A DNA stretch of 64,000 bases from Hyphomicrobiales bacterium (GCA_027489955.1 JAIXYZ010000001.1:186001-250000); one strand, 5' to 3'; positions 36,955 to 47,144 are shown, counted from the stretch's first letter. Numbers and translations: made by a program. The notes: generated from the sequence alone by a model not told the origin.

Positions 36955-37377
36955 TCAGGCGAGCGTCGCGTCCATCGTGATCGTGGCGTTCAGCACCTTG
37001 GAGACCGGGCAGTTTTCCTTGGCGCCCTTGGCGATCTCCTGGAACTTGGCCTCGTCGAGGCCGGGGGCGGATACCTTCGTCGTCAGGTGCACGGCGGTGA
37101 TGGCAAAGCCCCCGCCCTGCTGCTCCATGGACAGGTCCGCCTTGGTCTCGATGCTCCTGGGCTCGTGGCCGGCGCCGGACAGCGCGAAGGCCAAAGCCAT
37201 GGAGAAGCAGCCCGCATGGGCGACCGCGATCAGTTCCTCGGGGTTGGTGCCCTTCTCGTCGCCGAAGCGCTTCTTGAAGGAATAGGGCGTGGCCGAAAGC
37301 GTGCCGCTCTCGGTGGTCAGCGAACCGGTGCCCTCCTTGCCGGAGCCGTTCCAGACGGCGCTCGCGCTGCGCTTCAT
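36955..37377 (-). CDS. OsmC-family organic hydroperoxide reductase
   Basis: A 140-residue OsmC-type peroxidase. The two redox cysteines are in place: Cys in AHAGCFSMALAFAL and Cys in GAKENCPVSKVLNA, in the OsmC order (not the Ohr order, since it starts MKRSASAVWNGSGKEGTGSL). The enzyme reduces organic hydroperoxides with thiol electrons. Its ATG overlaps the stop of the upstream YihY gene (ATGA), so both are made from one mRNA. It is convergent with ccr. Confidence 0.92.
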   Translation of the reverse strand: MKRSASAVWNGSGKEGTGSLTTESGTLSATPYSFKKRFGDEKGTNPEELIAVAHAGCFSMALAFALSGAGHEPRSIETKADLSMEQQGGGFAITAVHLTTKVSAPGLDEAKFQEIAKGAKENCPVSKVLNATITMDATLA

Positions 37378-38258
37378 GATGTCGTCCTCTCGTTGGCGGT
37401 CTCGCCCCTGGCCTGTGCCAGGGCCGCGTTGAGCTCGCCGCCGACCAGGAAGATCGCGGCGAGCGTGTAGAGGAAGATAAGCGCGATCATGGCTGCCGCC
37501 AGACCGGCATAGGTGGAAACATACGCATCGGCGAAGCTGTCGAGATAGCGGCCGAACGTGATCCCGCCGACGATCCAGAACACGAGCGTGAAGGCGATGC
37601 CCGGCCAGATATGGCGCCAGCGGCGCCGGCCGGCGGGCAGGAACTTGTGGGCGAGGGTCAGCGCCGCGACGATGATGACGGTGGTGGTGGCGAGCCGCAG
37701 GATGCCGACGGTCAGCTCGAACGGCGCGGCCGCCGGCACCCAGCGGATCGCCGTGCGCCAGGCCAGCGGGCCGAGGACGATGAGCACGGCGAAGACGAGC
37801 AGGACGCCCGCGCCGATGATGACATAGGCGATGGATTCCAGCCGCAGCAGCCACCAGGAGCGCCAGTCGACCACCTCGTAGGCGCGGTTGAGGCCGATGC
37901 GGAGCGCCTCGACGCCGCTGGAGGCGAAATAGAGGGCGAAGATCGCGCCGACGGTCAGCGCGTCGGTGCGGCGGACGGTCAGGACCGTGCCGATCTCGCG
38001 GGCGATGGGGTTGGCGACCTCGGCGGGCCAGGCCTCCAGAAGCAGCGTCGCCACCTCGTCGGCAAGACCCGTCGAGCCCGCAAAGCCCGCCAGCGCCGTC
38101 ACCACGATGAGGAAGGGGAACAGCGACATCAGCACCGACAGGGCGATGTGGCTGGCGATCGCCCAGCCGTCATGGGCGAGGAAGCGGTAGAGCGCGGTGC
38201 CGAGCGCCTTCAGGAAGCGGCCGGTGCGCCGCGGGACCGAAGATGTGCTGGCTGCCAT
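37374..38258 (-). CDS. YihY/BrkB-family inner-membrane protein
   Basis: A 294-residue membrane protein with six hydrophobic segments in the YihY/BrkB pattern: HIALSVLMSLFPFLIVVTAL first, then IFALYFASSGVEALRIGLNR, AYVIIGAGVLLVFAVLIVLG, and a last segment YVSTYAGLAAAMIALIFLYT with LAAIFLVGGELNAAL, which is the family's conserved end. The function is not established despite the old RNase BN name. Two in-frame ATGs exist (38300 and 38258) and neither has a good ribosome site; the shorter is used. Coupled to osmC by ATGA. Confidence 0.87.
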   Translation of the reverse strand: MAASTSSVPRRTGRFLKALGTALYRFLAHDGWAIASHIALSVLMSLFPFLIVVTALAGFAGSTGLADEVATLLLEAWPAEVANPIAREIGTVLTVRRTDALTVGAIFALYFASSGVEALRIGLNRAYEVVDWRSWWLLRLESIAYVIIGAGVLLVFAVLIVLGPLAWRTAIRWVPAAAPFELTVGILRLATTTVIIVAALTLAHKFLPAGRRRWRHIWPGIAFTLVFWIVGGITFGRYLDSFADAYVSTYAGLAAAMIALIFLYTLAAIFLVGGELNAALAQARGETANERTTS

Positions 38259-38361
38259 GGAGGTTCTACGACGATCCGGCGGCGCCGGATCGGCCGCCAT
38301 CGGACTGTCTGCGAGCGGACGCGCTTATGCAAGGCGCGCCGCGTCGTCTTGAACGGACGGT

Positions 38362-39033
38362 TCAGCGCGAGGCGAGGCCCGCGGGCTCGTAGACCCACAG
38401 CATCCGCTTGGCCTTGGCCTGATAATAATACCCGCTGGCATAATACGAGACCGCGCGGTCGTGGTTGCGGTCGGCGACGCGATACGCGCCGGCGAGGTAC
38501 TTCACCGCGTAGCGCATGTTCTGGTCGGCATCGAGCAGGCCTTCCGCGTCGCCCTTGTAGCCCAGGCGCCGGGCGGTGGAGAGCTTGATCTGCATGAGCC
38601 CCAGCGCGCCGCCGCGGCCGACGGCCCGCGGATTGTAGCGGCTCTCGCGCTGGATCACGCGGTGCACCAGCAGTTCCGGCACGTCGTTGGCCCGGGCGTG
38701 GCTGGCGATCAGCGGCCGCAGATGGGCCGGACCGGCGGTGACGACCGGCAAGGCCGCGGGCGCCTGGCCTGGAACGGCCGGCTGGGCCTCGGGGGCGGGC
38801 GTCGCGGCGGAAGGGGTCGCGCCGGCTTCCACGGGGGCCGCAGGAGGTGTGACACCGAGGGCCGCCTGGCCCGCGGCGGGCGTTGCCGGCGCCGGCATGT
38901 CGACGCGGCTCGCGGGGAGGTCGAACGGCCTGGGCGGGGGCACGGGTGTGCTCGCGCCGATGGCCAGAGCCGGCGGGGCGAGAGTGGCGGCCAGGAGCAG
39001 GGCTCCGGCGCCCATCGTCGGAAGCGCGCGCAT
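38362..39033 (-). CDS. Lytic transglycosylase (SLT domain), exported
   Basis: A 223-residue exported murein hydrolase. A signal peptide (GAGALLLAATLAPPALA) leads into a Pro/Ala-rich linker up to about residue 100, then the soluble lytic transglycosylase domain. The catalytic Glu is residue 130 in VIQRESRYNPRAVGRGGALG, followed by LMQIKLSTARRLGYKG and the helix with NMRYAVKYLAGAY. It cuts glycan strands to leave 1,6-anhydro ends. The domain is complete and of minimal size. Confidence 0.92.
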   Translation of the reverse strand: MRALPTMGAGALLLAATLAPPALAIGASTPVPPPRPFDLPASRVDMPAPATPAAGQAALGVTPPAAPVEAGATPSAATPAPEAQPAVPGQAPAALPVVTAGPAHLRPLIASHARANDVPELLVHRVIQRESRYNPRAVGRGGALGLMQIKLSTARRLGYKGDAEGLLDADQNMRYAVKYLAGAYRVADRNHDRAVSYYASGYYYQAKAKRMLWVYEPAGLASR

Positions 39034-39208
39034 GGAAGCCGCCGTTACGGCCGGTTGATGGCCAGATCAAGGCAGCGCAACGGCAGGGCGGCGGGGCGCC
39101 GGCAGCGTTGTGGCCCCATTTGCGCGCATGCGCGATCGGCGGCGCGGGCATATCGCCCTGCGCGGCATTGGGCTATGCGGGGCTGCCCGTCAGCCACCAG
39201 GCCTTCCC

Positions 39209-40090
39209 ATGCCGACCGACAATCCCGCCCTCATCCGGCTCATGCCGGTCGTGTTCGTGCTGATCTGGTCTACCGGATGGATCGTCGCCCGCTTCGCCGC
39301 GCCCTATGCCGACCCGCTGACATTCCTGTCGCTGCGCTACGTGCTGGCGGGGGCCGTCATCGCCGCCTTCGCGGTCCTGTCGGGGGCGCGGTGGCCGACG
39401 ACGCGGGCCGGGTTCGGCCATGCGCTCGGCTCCGGCGTCCTGCTCCACGGCGTCTATCTCGGCGGCGTCTGGTGGGCCATCGCCCACGGCCTGCCTGCGG
39501 GGATCTCGGCGCTGATCGCGGCGCTGCAACCGATCATGACCGCGCTGCTCGCCCCGGCCATCGTTGGCGAGCGCATCCTGCCGCGGCAATGGCTGGGCAT
39601 CGCGCTCGGCTTCGGCGGCATCCTCATGGTGCTGGCGCCCAAGCTCGCCGCAGGGCTCGCCGCGAGCGGGCTCACGGTGCCGCTCATCGTCAACGTCGTC
39701 GCGATGATCTCCGTGACCGCCTCCACCTTCTACCAGAAGCGGTACATCCAGGCCGCAGACCTGAGGACCGTCACCGTCCTGCAATATGCGGGCGCCTTCG
39801 CCGTCACCCTGCCGGCCGCGTTCCTGCTCGAGGACATGCGGGTGGAGTGGAACACGACGCTCGTCCTGACGATGGCGTGGTCGGTGCTGGCGCTCTCCAT
39901 CGGCGCGATCGCGCTGCTGCTCCTGCTCATCCGGCGCGGAGCGGTCTCCAAGGCGGCGACGCTCGTCTACCTCGTGCCGCCGACGGCGGCGCTGATGGCC
40001 TATCTGTTCTTCGGCGAGACGCTGACGCCGCTCCAGGTGGCGGGAATGGGCGTCACCGCGCTGGGCGTCGCGCTGGCCAACAGGTCCTGA
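39209..40090 (+). CDS. DMT-family (EamA) exporter
   Basis: A 293-residue membrane protein with ten hydrophobic segments in two EamA repeats: LMPVVFVLIWSTGWIVARFA at the start of repeat 1 and LIVNVVAMISVTASTFYQKR starting repeat 2, with the late AATLVYLVPPTAALMAYLFF and FFGETLTPLQVAGMGVTALG typical of the family. Members export amino acids, nucleobases or drugs; the substrate is unknown. The ATG at 39209 is the first in phase with the membrane part; a longer frame from 39110 adds an unlikely Arg-rich head. Confidence 0.88.
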   Translation: MPTDNPALIRLMPVVFVLIWSTGWIVARFAAPYADPLTFLSLRYVLAGAVIAAFAVLSGARWPTTRAGFGHALGSGVLLHGVYLGGVWWAIAHGLPAGISALIAALQPIMTALLAPAIVGERILPRQWLGIALGFGGILMVLAPKLAAGLAASGLTVPLIVNVVAMISVTASTFYQKRYIQAADLRTVTVLQYAGAFAVTLPAAFLLEDMRVEWNTTLVLTMAWSVLALSIGAIALLLLLIRRGAVSKAATLVYLVPPTAALMAYLFFGETLTPLQVAGMGVTALGVALANRS

Positions 40091-40182
40091 CGCGTCCGCC
40101 TTTCGGCTGTTGAGCGAAAGGCGCGGTTGGCGGCGGCTCCGGGCTTGCTATGCTGCGCCGCACAAGAACGCGGAGACGGTTC

Positions 40183-41862
40183 ATGAGCGCGCCTGCCCCC
40201 AAGGCTACCCCGCTGCACGCCCCGCCGGCGGCGCTGCCCGCCGACCTTGCCGCCGCGGCGGAGGCGGTGGCGGGTCTGCTCGGCCGCGCGCGGGATCACC
40301 TCGCCCGGCGCGTGGGCGACGGCAGCCGTCTCTCCCCGGAGGCGCTGGAGCGCGAGCAGCACGCGGTGCACGGCCTTGCCTGGCTTGCCACCTATGCCAA
40401 TGCCCTGGCGGAGCTCGCCTCCTATGGCGAGCGGCTGGCCGCGGAGGGGCGCTTCGGGCAGACCGAAGAGCTCCTGGCCCGCGTCGGCGCCGGCGACTAC
40501 CTGGCGCAGGTCTTCGGCGGCATTCCCATGAGCCAGACGGAGTTCGTCCGGCTTCCCGCCCTCGGCCTGTCGCCGGAGGAGATCGACGCCGCCCGGACCG
40601 CCTCGGTGGAGGCGCTGATCGCCGGCAACGATGCCCCGACGCGGGCGCGTCTGGCGGCGCGGATCGCCGAGCGGCCGGGCGAGATCGCCGGCGATCCCGG
40701 GCTCGACGAGACGCTGGAGGCGATCCGCAGCGAGATGGCGCGCTTCGCCGCCGCCGAGGTCGCACCCCACGCCCACGACTGGCATCGGCGAAATGCCTAT
40801 ATCCCGATGGACGTGATCGCGAAGATGGCCGAACTCGGCGTCTTCGGGCTGACCATCCCCGAGGCGTTCGGTGGCCTCGGCCTCTCCAAGGTCTCCATGT
40901 GCGTGGTCTCGGAGGAATTGTCCCGCGCCTATATCGGCGTCGGCTCGCTGGGCACGCGCTCGGAGATCGCCGCCGAGCTGATCCTGTGCGGCGGCACCGA
41001 CGCGCAGAAGGCGCGCTACCTTCCGGCCATCGCCTCCGGCGAAATCCTGCCGACCGCGGTCTTCACCGAGCCGAACACGGGCTCCGACCTCGCTTCGCTG
41101 CGCACGCGCGCCGTGCGGGAGGGGGATGTCTACCGGGTGTCGGGCAACAAGACCTGGATCACCCATCCGGTCCGCGCCGACCTGATGACCATGCTGGTGC
41201 GCACCGATCCGTCGGAGCCCGGGCACCGGGGCCTGTCGATCCTCCTGGCGGAGAAGCCGCGCGGCACCGACGCCGACCCGTTCCCCGCCCCCGGCATGAC
41301 CGGCGGGGAGATCGAGGTCCTGGGCTATCGGGGGATGAAGGAATACGAATTGTCCTTCGACGGGTTCGAGGTGCCGGCGGCGAACCTTTTGGGCGGCGTG
41401 GAAGGGCAGGGCTTCCGCCAGCTCATGCAAACCTTCGAGGCGGCGCGCATCCAGACGGCGGCACGGGCGGTCGGGGTGGCGCAGTCCGCGCTGGATCTCG
41501 CCCTGCGCTACGCCCAGGAGCGCGTGCAGTTCGGCAAGCCGCTGATCGCGTATCCCCGGGTGTCGGACAAGATCGCGCTGATGGCGGCGGAGCTGCACAT
41601 GGCCCGCCAGCTCACCTATTTCGCCGGACGGGCCAAGGACGAGGGCCGGCGCTGCGACATGGAGGCCGGCATGGCCAAGCTGCTGGCGGCCCGCGTCGCC
41701 TGGGCGGCCGCCGACAACGCGCTCCAGATCCACGGAGGCAACGGCTTCGCGCTCGAATACGCAATCAGCCGCGTCCTGTGCGACGCCCGCATCCTCTCGA
41801 TCTTCGAGGGCGCGGCGGAAATCCAGGCCCAGGTGATCGCCAGGCGCCTCCTGGAGGCGTGA
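40183..41862 (+). CDS. mcd: Long acyl-CoA dehydrogenase, probably (2S)-methylsuccinyl-CoA dehydrogenase
   Basis: A 559-residue flavoprotein dehydrogenase. The first ~180 residues are an extra N-terminal domain (with AGDYLAQVFGGIPMSQTEFV) absent from ordinary acyl-CoA dehydrogenases. The core follows: MARFAAAEVAPHAHDWHRRN, then FTEPNTGSDLASLRTRAVRE, the FAD site RVQFGKPLIAYPRVSDKIAL, and the end ALQIHGGNGFALEYAISRVL. This extended layout is that of methylsuccinyl-CoA dehydrogenase, which makes mesaconyl-CoA after Ecm. The presence of ecm and ccr a few kb away strongly supports it. GGAGA lies seven bases before the ATG. Confidence 0.82.
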   Translation: MSAPAPKATPLHAPPAALPADLAAAAEAVAGLLGRARDHLARRVGDGSRLSPEALEREQHAVHGLAWLATYANALAELASYGERLAAEGRFGQTEELLARVGAGDYLAQVFGGIPMSQTEFVRLPALGLSPEEIDAARTASVEALIAGNDAPTRARLAARIAERPGEIAGDPGLDETLEAIRSEMARFAAAEVAPHAHDWHRRNAYIPMDVIAKMAELGVFGLTIPEAFGGLGLSKVSMCVVSEELSRAYIGVGSLGTRSEIAAELILCGGTDAQKARYLPAIASGEILPTAVFTEPNTGSDLASLRTRAVREGDVYRVSGNKTWITHPVRADLMTMLVRTDPSEPGHRGLSILLAEKPRGTDADPFPAPGMTGGEIEVLGYRGMKEYELSFDGFEVPAANLLGGVEGQGFRQLMQTFEAARIQTAARAVGVAQSALDLALRYAQERVQFGKPLIAYPRVSDKIALMAAELHMARQLTYFAGRAKDEGRRCDMEAGMAKLLAARVAWAAADNALQIHGGNGFALEYAISRVLCDARILSIFEGAAEIQAQVIARRLLEA

Positions 41863-41870
41863 TCGGGCCC

Positions 41871-42143
41871 TTAAGGCGCCTTCGCCTCGATGGCGAGGGC
41901 GTGCAGGCCGCGGTCAAACGCGTCCGCGAGGGCGGCGTTGATCCGGCGGTGCGTGTCCACCCGCGACAGGCCCCGGAAGGCCTCGGCCGTCACCTTCACG
42001 CGGAAATGCGTCTCGCCACCCTCCCGCCATCCGGCATGGCCATGGTGGTGGTGCGATTCGTCGATCACGGACAGCGCCTGCGGCGCGAAAGCGTCGTTGA
42101 GGCGGGTCTCGATCAGAGATTTGATCGTGGCGTCTTGGGTCAT
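41871..42143 (-). CDS. BolA-family protein
   Basis: A 90-residue BolA-type protein. The KH-like fold carries IETRLNDAFAPQALSVIDES, the His-rich loop HHHHGHAGWREGGETHFRVK, and RVDTHRRINAALADAF, where the conserved His and the FRGLSRV(D/E)RH-like segment (FRGLSRVDTHRRIN) bind a [2Fe-2S] cluster with monothiol glutaredoxin. These proteins act in iron sensing and cluster trafficking. It is divergent from a J-domain gene; bolA - J-protein - cobS - cobT is a conserved Hyphomicrobiales order. Confidence 0.92.
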   Translation of the reverse strand: MTQDATIKSLIETRLNDAFAPQALSVIDESHHHHGHAGWREGGETHFRVKVTAEAFRGLSRVDTHRRINAALADAFDRGLHALAIEAKAP

Positions 42144-42194
42144 GGCGTCCCGGGGCGTTGCAAGTGATGGCCCACACCACATAATCAGGACGCG

Positions 42195-42815
42195 ATGAAC
42201 TACAACACGCGCCTCTTCGACCGCATCCGGATCAAGCCTCAGGCGGAGGAACCGCGCGAGGACGAGGCGCAGCCACGCTGCCAGCATCCCGGCTGCACGC
42301 TGCCCGGGCCGTTCCGGGCGCCCATGGGCCGCGGCAACGAGGGGCGCTATCTCCAGTTCTGCCTGGACCACGTGCGGGAATACAACGCGTCGTACAATTA
42401 CTTCGCCGGCATGAACGACGATGAGGTCGCCGCCTACCAGAAGGACGCGGTGATCGGCCACCGGCCGACCTGGTCCATGGGCGTCAACGCCTCCGGCCGC
42501 GCGCGGACCGGGCCATCGGACCAGCCGGAGGGGGCGGACCCGTCCTATGTCGACCCGTTCGGCCTGTTCGACCGCATGGCCCGGCCGGCCCGGCGGGCCG
42601 AGGCGGAAAAGCGCCACCTGCCGCCGCTCGTGCGCGCCGCCTTCGAGACGCTGGGCCTGGAGGAGACGGCCGATCCGGCCCGGATCAAGGCCACCTACAA
42701 GACGCTGGTGAAGCGCTTCCACCCGGATGCCAATGGCGGAGACCGCAGCTTCGAGGCGCGGCTGCAGGAGATCATCCGCGCCTACGGAACGCTGAAGAGC
42801 GCGAAGTTCGTCTGA
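42195..42815 (+). CDS. J-domain (DnaJ-like) protein
   Basis: A 206-residue protein with its J-domain at the C-terminus (from about residue 143), containing the HPD motif in TLVKRFHPDANGGDRSFEAR. The N-terminal part has a Cys/His group (CQHPGCTLPGPFRAPMGRGN and FCLDHVREYNASYNYFAG) that may bind zinc. It lacks the Gly/Phe region and the DnaJ zinc-finger, so it is a class III co-chaperone that would stimulate an Hsp70 ATPase on a specific client. Its constant place before cobS/cobT suggests the client may be the cobaltochelatase (inference). Confidence 0.88.
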   Translation: MNYNTRLFDRIRIKPQAEEPREDEAQPRCQHPGCTLPGPFRAPMGRGNEGRYLQFCLDHVREYNASYNYFAGMNDDEVAAYQKDAVIGHRPTWSMGVNASGRARTGPSDQPEGADPSYVDPFGLFDRMARPARRAEAEKRHLPPLVRAAFETLGLEETADPARIKATYKTLVKRFHPDANGGDRSFEARLQEIIRAYGTLKSAKFV

Positions 42816-42976
42816 GGGCGCATGGGGCCCGGCGCGTCGAAACGGCGCGGGGCGGGTCTGCGCGCAGACAAATTGCCTCGTCCTTCCGCGGTCTGTAAGA
42901 CGGGATGATTGCAGCCCGCAACGTTTCACGACCCATCAGGACGGCCGCTCGCGCTTGGCCGTCGCAAGAGGCCCCG

Positions 42977-43966
42977 ATGCTCGCGACGAAAGACATGGCC
43001 GCCGGCCTTCCCGACCTGAAGGTCTCGGCCCGGCAGGTCTTCGGGATCGACACCGATCTCGAGGTGCCGGCCTATTCGGAGACCGACCCGCACGTTCCCG
43101 ATCTCGATCCGGACTACCTGTTCGACCGGGACACGACGCTCGCCATCCTGGCCGGCTTCGCCTTCAACCGGCGCGTCATGATCACGGGCTATCACGGCAC
43201 GGGCAAGTCGACCCATATTGAGCAGGTCGCGGCCCGGCTGAACTGGCCCTGCGTGCGCGTGAACCTGGACAGCCACGTCTCCCGCATCGACCTCGTCGGC
43301 AAGGACGCGATCGTGCTCAAGGAGGGCAAGCAGGTCACGGAATTCCAGGACGGCATCCTGCCCTGGGCGCTGCAGAACAACGTCGCCCTGTGCTTCGACG
43401 AGTACGATGCGGGCCGTCCGGACGTGATGTTCGTGATCCAGCGCATCCTGGAGCAGTCGGGCAAGCTGACCCTCCTGGACCAGAAGCGCGTCATCCGCCC
43501 GCATCCCGCCTTCCGGCTGTTCGCCACCGCCAACACGGTGGGCCTGGGCGACACGTCGGGCCTCTATCACGGCACGCAGCAGATCAACCAGGGCCAGATG
43601 GACCGCTGGTCCATCGTGACGACGCTGAACTACCTCCCCCACGACAAGGAGGTCGACATCGTCTTCGCCAAGGCCAGGCATTACCAGGCGGCCGAGGGCG
43701 GGCGCGACATCGTCAGCAAGATGGTGCGCGTCGCCGACCTCACCCGCAACGCGTTCATGAACGGCGACCTGTCGACCGTCATGAGCCCGCGCACGGTCAT
43801 CACCTGGGCCGAGAATGCGGAGATCTTCGGCGATATCGGCTTTGCCTTCCGCGTCACGTTCCTGAACAAGTGCGACGAGCTGGAGCGGACGCTGGTGGCG
43901 GAGTTCTACCAGCGCTGCTTCGGCAAGGAACTGCCGGAAAGCGCCGTCAACGTCGTGATGAGCTGA
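42977..43966 (+). CDS. cobS: Cobaltochelatase subunit CobS (AAA+ ATPase)
   Basis: A 329-residue AAA+ protein of aerobic cobalamin synthesis. With CobT it drives CobN to insert cobalt into hydrogenobyrinic acid diamide, like BchI in magnesium chelatase. Seen: [16 protein letters not shown] at the N-terminus, Walker [21 protein letters not shown], Walker [15 protein letters not shown], and the sensor region [19 protein letters not shown]. The ATG has AGAGG six bases upstream; 72 upstream in-frame bases are rejected. cobT follows after 19 bases. CobN is not in the window. Confidence 0.95.
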   Translation: MLATKDMAAGLPDLKVSARQVFGIDTDLEVPAYSETDPHVPDLDPDYLFDRDTTLAILAGFAFNRRVMITGYHGTGKSTHIEQVAARLNWPCVRVNLDSHVSRIDLVGKDAIVLKEGKQVTEFQDGILPWALQNNVALCFDEYDAGRPDVMFVIQRILEQSGKLTLLDQKRVIRPHPAFRLFATANTVGLGDTSGLYHGTQQINQGQMDRWSIVTTLNYLPHDKEVDIVFAKARHYQAAEGGRDIVSKMVRVADLTRNAFMNGDLSTVMSPRTVITWAENAEIFGDIGFAFRVTFLNKCDELERTLVAEFYQRCFGKELPESAVNVVMS

Positions 43967-43985
43967 ACCCGCCGGAGCCGGCCGT

Positions 43986-45881
43986 TTGTCCATCTCCAAC
44001 CGCAAGCCCGCCTCGCCCAAGGAGGCGCCCGCCGAGCCGCTGAAGCGGGCGGTGGCGGGCGCGTTGCGGGCGATCGCGCGGCGGCCGGACATCGACGTCG
44101 CCTTCGCCGCAGACCGGCCCGCGCTCCTGCCCGACAAGGCGCGGCTGCCCGAGCCGCCGCGCAAGCTGACCGCGCAGGACGTCGCGATCCTGCGCGGGCA
44201 GGCCGACTCGATGGCGCTGCGGCTCGCCTGCCACGACAGCGCCGTGCACCGGAAGATGGGGCCTGAGAACCTGGCCGCCCGGGCCGTGTTCGACGCTGTG
44301 GAGCAGGCGCGCGTGGAGGCGATCGGCGCCCGGCGGATGAGCGGGGTGAAGCGCAATCTCGCCGCCATGATCGAGGACCGCTACCATCGCGGCGCCAAGT
44401 ACGAGGCGATCACCGATCGCGCCGACGCGCCGCTGGAGGACGCGGTGGCGCTCCTGGTGCGCGAGCGCCTGACCGGGGAGCGCCCGCCCAAGTCGGCCCA
44501 GCGCATCGTCGATCTCTGGCGCGACTTCGTCGAGGACAAGGCGGGCGCCGACCTCGACAAGCTGTCCCGCAGCATCGAGGACCAGCGCGCCTTCGCCCGC
44601 GGGGTCCGGGACATGCTCGCCTCGCTCGACATGGCCGACGAAGGCCAGTTCGATCCCGACGACAGCGAGGAGGACGACGACGGCCAGGACGAGCCCGGCC
44701 AGGCGGACAATCCGCAGGAGGGCGAGTCCGAGCAGCAGTCCAAGGGCGATCAGGCGGAGGTCGAGGTCTCGGACGAGGCCAGCGACGACATGGACGAGGG
44801 CGCCGAGGAATCGGCCGATGCGCCTGCCGGCGAGATGCCCGAGGAATCGGACGATTCCGACGCGCAGGACACGGGCGAAGCCCGCCGGCCCCCGCCGCAG
44901 CGGGGCATCGACCGCGCCGGGCCGGACTACAAGCCCTACACGACCAAGTTCGACGAGGAGATCTCGGCGGACGAGCTCTGCGATGCCGAGGAGCTGACGC
45001 GCCTGCGGGCCTATCTCGACAAGCAGCTCGCCAATCTCCAGGGCGTGGTCGCGCGCCTCGCCAACCGGCTGCAGCGGCGGCTCATGGCGCAGCAGAACCG
45101 TTCGTGGGAGTTCGACCTGGAGGAGGGCGCGCTCGATCCCGCGCGCCTCATGCGGATCGTCATCGACCCGTTCCAGCCGCTGTCCTTCAAGCGCGAGAAG
45201 GACACCAATTTCCGCGACACGGTGGTGACGCTGCTGATCGACAATTCCGGCTCCATGCGCGGCCGGCCGATCACCGTGGCGGCGACCTGCGCCGACATCC
45301 TGGCGCGCACGCTGGAGCGCTGCGGCGTCAAGGTCGAGATCCTCGGCTTCACCACCAAGGCCTGGAAGGGCGGGCAATCGCGCGAGGCCTGGCTGCAGGC
45401 CGGCAAGCAGCCCAATCCCGGCCGCCTGAACGATCTGCGCCACATCGTCTACAAGTCGGCGGATGCCCCCTGGCGCCGGGCGCGGAAGAATCTCGGCCTG
45501 ATGATGCGCGAGGGGCTCCTGAAGGAGAACATCGACGGCGAGGCGCTGGACTGGGCGTATCGCCGGCTGATGGCGCGGCCGGAGCAGCGGCGCATCATGA
45601 TGGTCATCTCCGACGGTGCGCCGGTCGACGACGCGACGCTCTCGGTCAATCCGGGCAATTACCTGGAGAAGCATCTCCGGCACATGATCGCCGAGATCGA
45701 GCAGCGCTCCCCGGTCGAGCTCCTGGCCATCGGCATCGGGCATGACGTCACCCGCTATTACCGGCGGGCCGTCACCATCGTGGACGCCGAGGAACTGGGT
45801 GGTGCGATGACCGAGAAGCTGGCCGAGCTCTTCGACGAGGACGGCGGTACGGCGCCCGGACGCGGCCGACGGGCCGCATGA
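43986..45881 (+). CDS. cobT: Cobaltochelatase subunit CobT
   Basis: A 631-residue partner of CobS. The N-terminal helical part is followed by a long acidic low-complexity region (about residues 215-310, runs such as [16 protein letters not shown]), then a conserved block ([20 protein letters not shown]) and a C-terminal von Willebrand A domain with the metal-binding MIDAS motif [14 protein letters not shown] near residue 419. The start is TTG with GGAG nine bases ahead. The last four bases overlap the next gene (ATGA). Composition of the acidic region differs from the neighbours but is usual for the family. Confidence 0.95.
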   Translation: MSISNRKPASPKEAPAEPLKRAVAGALRAIARRPDIDVAFAADRPALLPDKARLPEPPRKLTAQDVAILRGQADSMALRLACHDSAVHRKMGPENLAARAVFDAVEQARVEAIGARRMSGVKRNLAAMIEDRYHRGAKYEAITDRADAPLEDAVALLVRERLTGERPPKSAQRIVDLWRDFVEDKAGADLDKLSRSIEDQRAFARGVRDMLASLDMADEGQFDPDDSEEDDDGQDEPGQADNPQEGESEQQSKGDQAEVEVSDEASDDMDEGAEESADAPAGEMPEESDDSDAQDTGEARRPPPQRGIDRAGPDYKPYTTKFDEEISADELCDAEELTRLRAYLDKQLANLQGVVARLANRLQRRLMAQQNRSWEFDLEEGALDPARLMRIVIDPFQPLSFKREKDTNFRDTVVTLLIDNSGSMRGRPITVAATCADILARTLERCGVKVEILGFTTKAWKGGQSREAWLQAGKQPNPGRLNDLRHIVYKSADAPWRRARKNLGLMMREGLLKENIDGEALDWAYRRLMARPEQRRIMMVISDGAPVDDATLSVNPGNYLEKHLRHMIAEIEQRSPVELLAIGIGHDVTRYYRRAVTIVDAEELGGAMTEKLAELFDEDGGTAPGRGRRAA

Positions 45882-46915
45882 GGCTCACGCGCCGGCGCGT
45901 GCTGCTCGGCCTGGCCGCTCTCGCTGCACCCGTGGCGGCGGCGCCGCTCGCCGTCGGGCGGCCCAAGGGAAGTGAGGACGAGGGAGCCCGCCCTCTCCGG
46001 ATCGACGCGACGCCCGTCCGCGCCTTCGAGCCGCGCGATCCGGCCCGTCGCCGCTTCGGCGCGCTGACCTTCCGATCCGGCCTCGTCCTGTCCTCCCCCG
46101 ATCGCCGCTTCGGGGGCTTCTCGGCGCTCGAGCGGCCCGGCGACGGCAGCCGTCTCGTTGCGCTGTCGGACGACGCGACCTGGCTGACCGCCACCCTCGC
46201 GTATCGCGAGGGCCGGCTCACGGGGCTCACCGACGCCCTGCTCGCGCCGGTCCTGTCCGCCACGGGGCGGCCGCTGCGCGACACGCGCGCCTACGATACG
46301 GAGGGTCTCACGCTGGCCGGGGGCACCGCCTATGTGTCGGTGGAGCGCGTGCACCAGGTCCTCGCCTTCGATTTCGGCCGGGCTGGCACCGCGGCCCGCG
46401 CCCGCCCGCTCGCGCTGCCGCCGGCCCTGCTCCCGGCGCTGCGGCGGCTGCGGTCCAACCGGGGGCTGGAGGCGCTGGCCCACGCGGTGGAAGGGCCGCT
46501 CGCGGGATCGCTGGTGGCCCTGGCCGAGGAGGATCGGGACGATGCCGCCATCATCCCGGGCTTCATCCTCAGCGGCCCGCGGACCGGGCAATTCAAGCTC
46601 GCGCGCCGGGACGGCTACGCGGCGACGGACGCAGCCTTCCTGCCCGGCGGCGACCTTCTCGTGCTGGAGCGCCTCGCTGTCCTGCCCTTCCGGGTCGGCA
46701 TGCGCATCCGCCGCATACCGGCCGCCGCCATCCGGCCGGGAGCGAGCGTGGACGGAGAAGTCCTGATCGAGGCCGATCTCGGCTACGAGATCGACAACAT
46801 GGAGGGGTTGAGCGTACACCGCGCCGCGGACGGCCGGACCGTTCTCACGCTCATCTCGGACGACAACTTCGCCTTCTACCAGCGCACGCTGCTGCTGGAA
46901 TTCGCGCTGGACTGA
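45878..46915 (+). CDS. Esterase-like activity of phytase family protein, exported
   Basis: A 345-residue protein with a twin-arginine-like signal ([20 protein letters not shown]). The mature part is the phytase-like esterase (PF13449-type) beta-propeller: [60 protein letters not shown] and [20 protein letters not shown] with the family ends 'I.DN.EGl' and [21 protein letters not shown] precise substrate is unknown. It overlaps cobT by four bases and is therefore translated with it, a common arrangement upstream of rpmB. Confidence 0.88.
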   Translation: MRLTRRRVLLGLAALAAPVAAAPLAVGRPKGSEDEGARPLRIDATPVRAFEPRDPARRRFGALTFRSGLVLSSPDRRFGGFSALERPGDGSRLVALSDDATWLTATLAYREGRLTGLTDALLAPVLSATGRPLRDTRAYDTEGLTLAGGTAYVSVERVHQVLAFDFGRAGTAARARPLALPPALLPALRRLRSNRGLEALAHAVEGPLAGSLVALAEEDRDDAAIIPGFILSGPRTGQFKLARRDGYAATDAAFLPGGDLLVLERLAVLPFRVGMRIRRIPAAAIRPGASVDGEVLIEADLGYEIDNMEGLSVHRAADGRTVLTLISDDNFAFYQRTLLLEFALD

Positions 46916-47060
46916 AGGGCGCGCAGTGCTCGGGCCGGTTCGGGTTTCGACGTCGCGCAGGACATCCGCCTGGGTCCGGACAGTTGCCCTCTGATACGTC
47001 CCGGCCATGGGTTGGCCGGCGCGTCAGCGACGGGCGGGTGGGCTTGTCACCGAACCTGGA

Positions 47061-47105
47061 GGGCCCACCCGGCGCTTCGCGCCACCCTCCCCTCGCGGGG
47101 AGGGA
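47061..47105. repeat. Palindromic intergenic element (REP-like)
   Basis: In the 288-base gap before the rpmB terminator, GGCGC-TTC-GCGCC (47071-47083) is followed at once by CCCTCCCC-TCGC-GGGGAGGG (47085-47104), two perfect hairpins in tandem. No T-tract follows. Strings of this kind recur in intergenic DNA of many Hyphomicrobiales as short interspersed elements, but only this copy is in view. Confidence 0.45.
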
Positions 47106-47144
47106 TCGGCTGCGGCCGGCCTTGCGCGAGCGTCCAGCCGGGCC

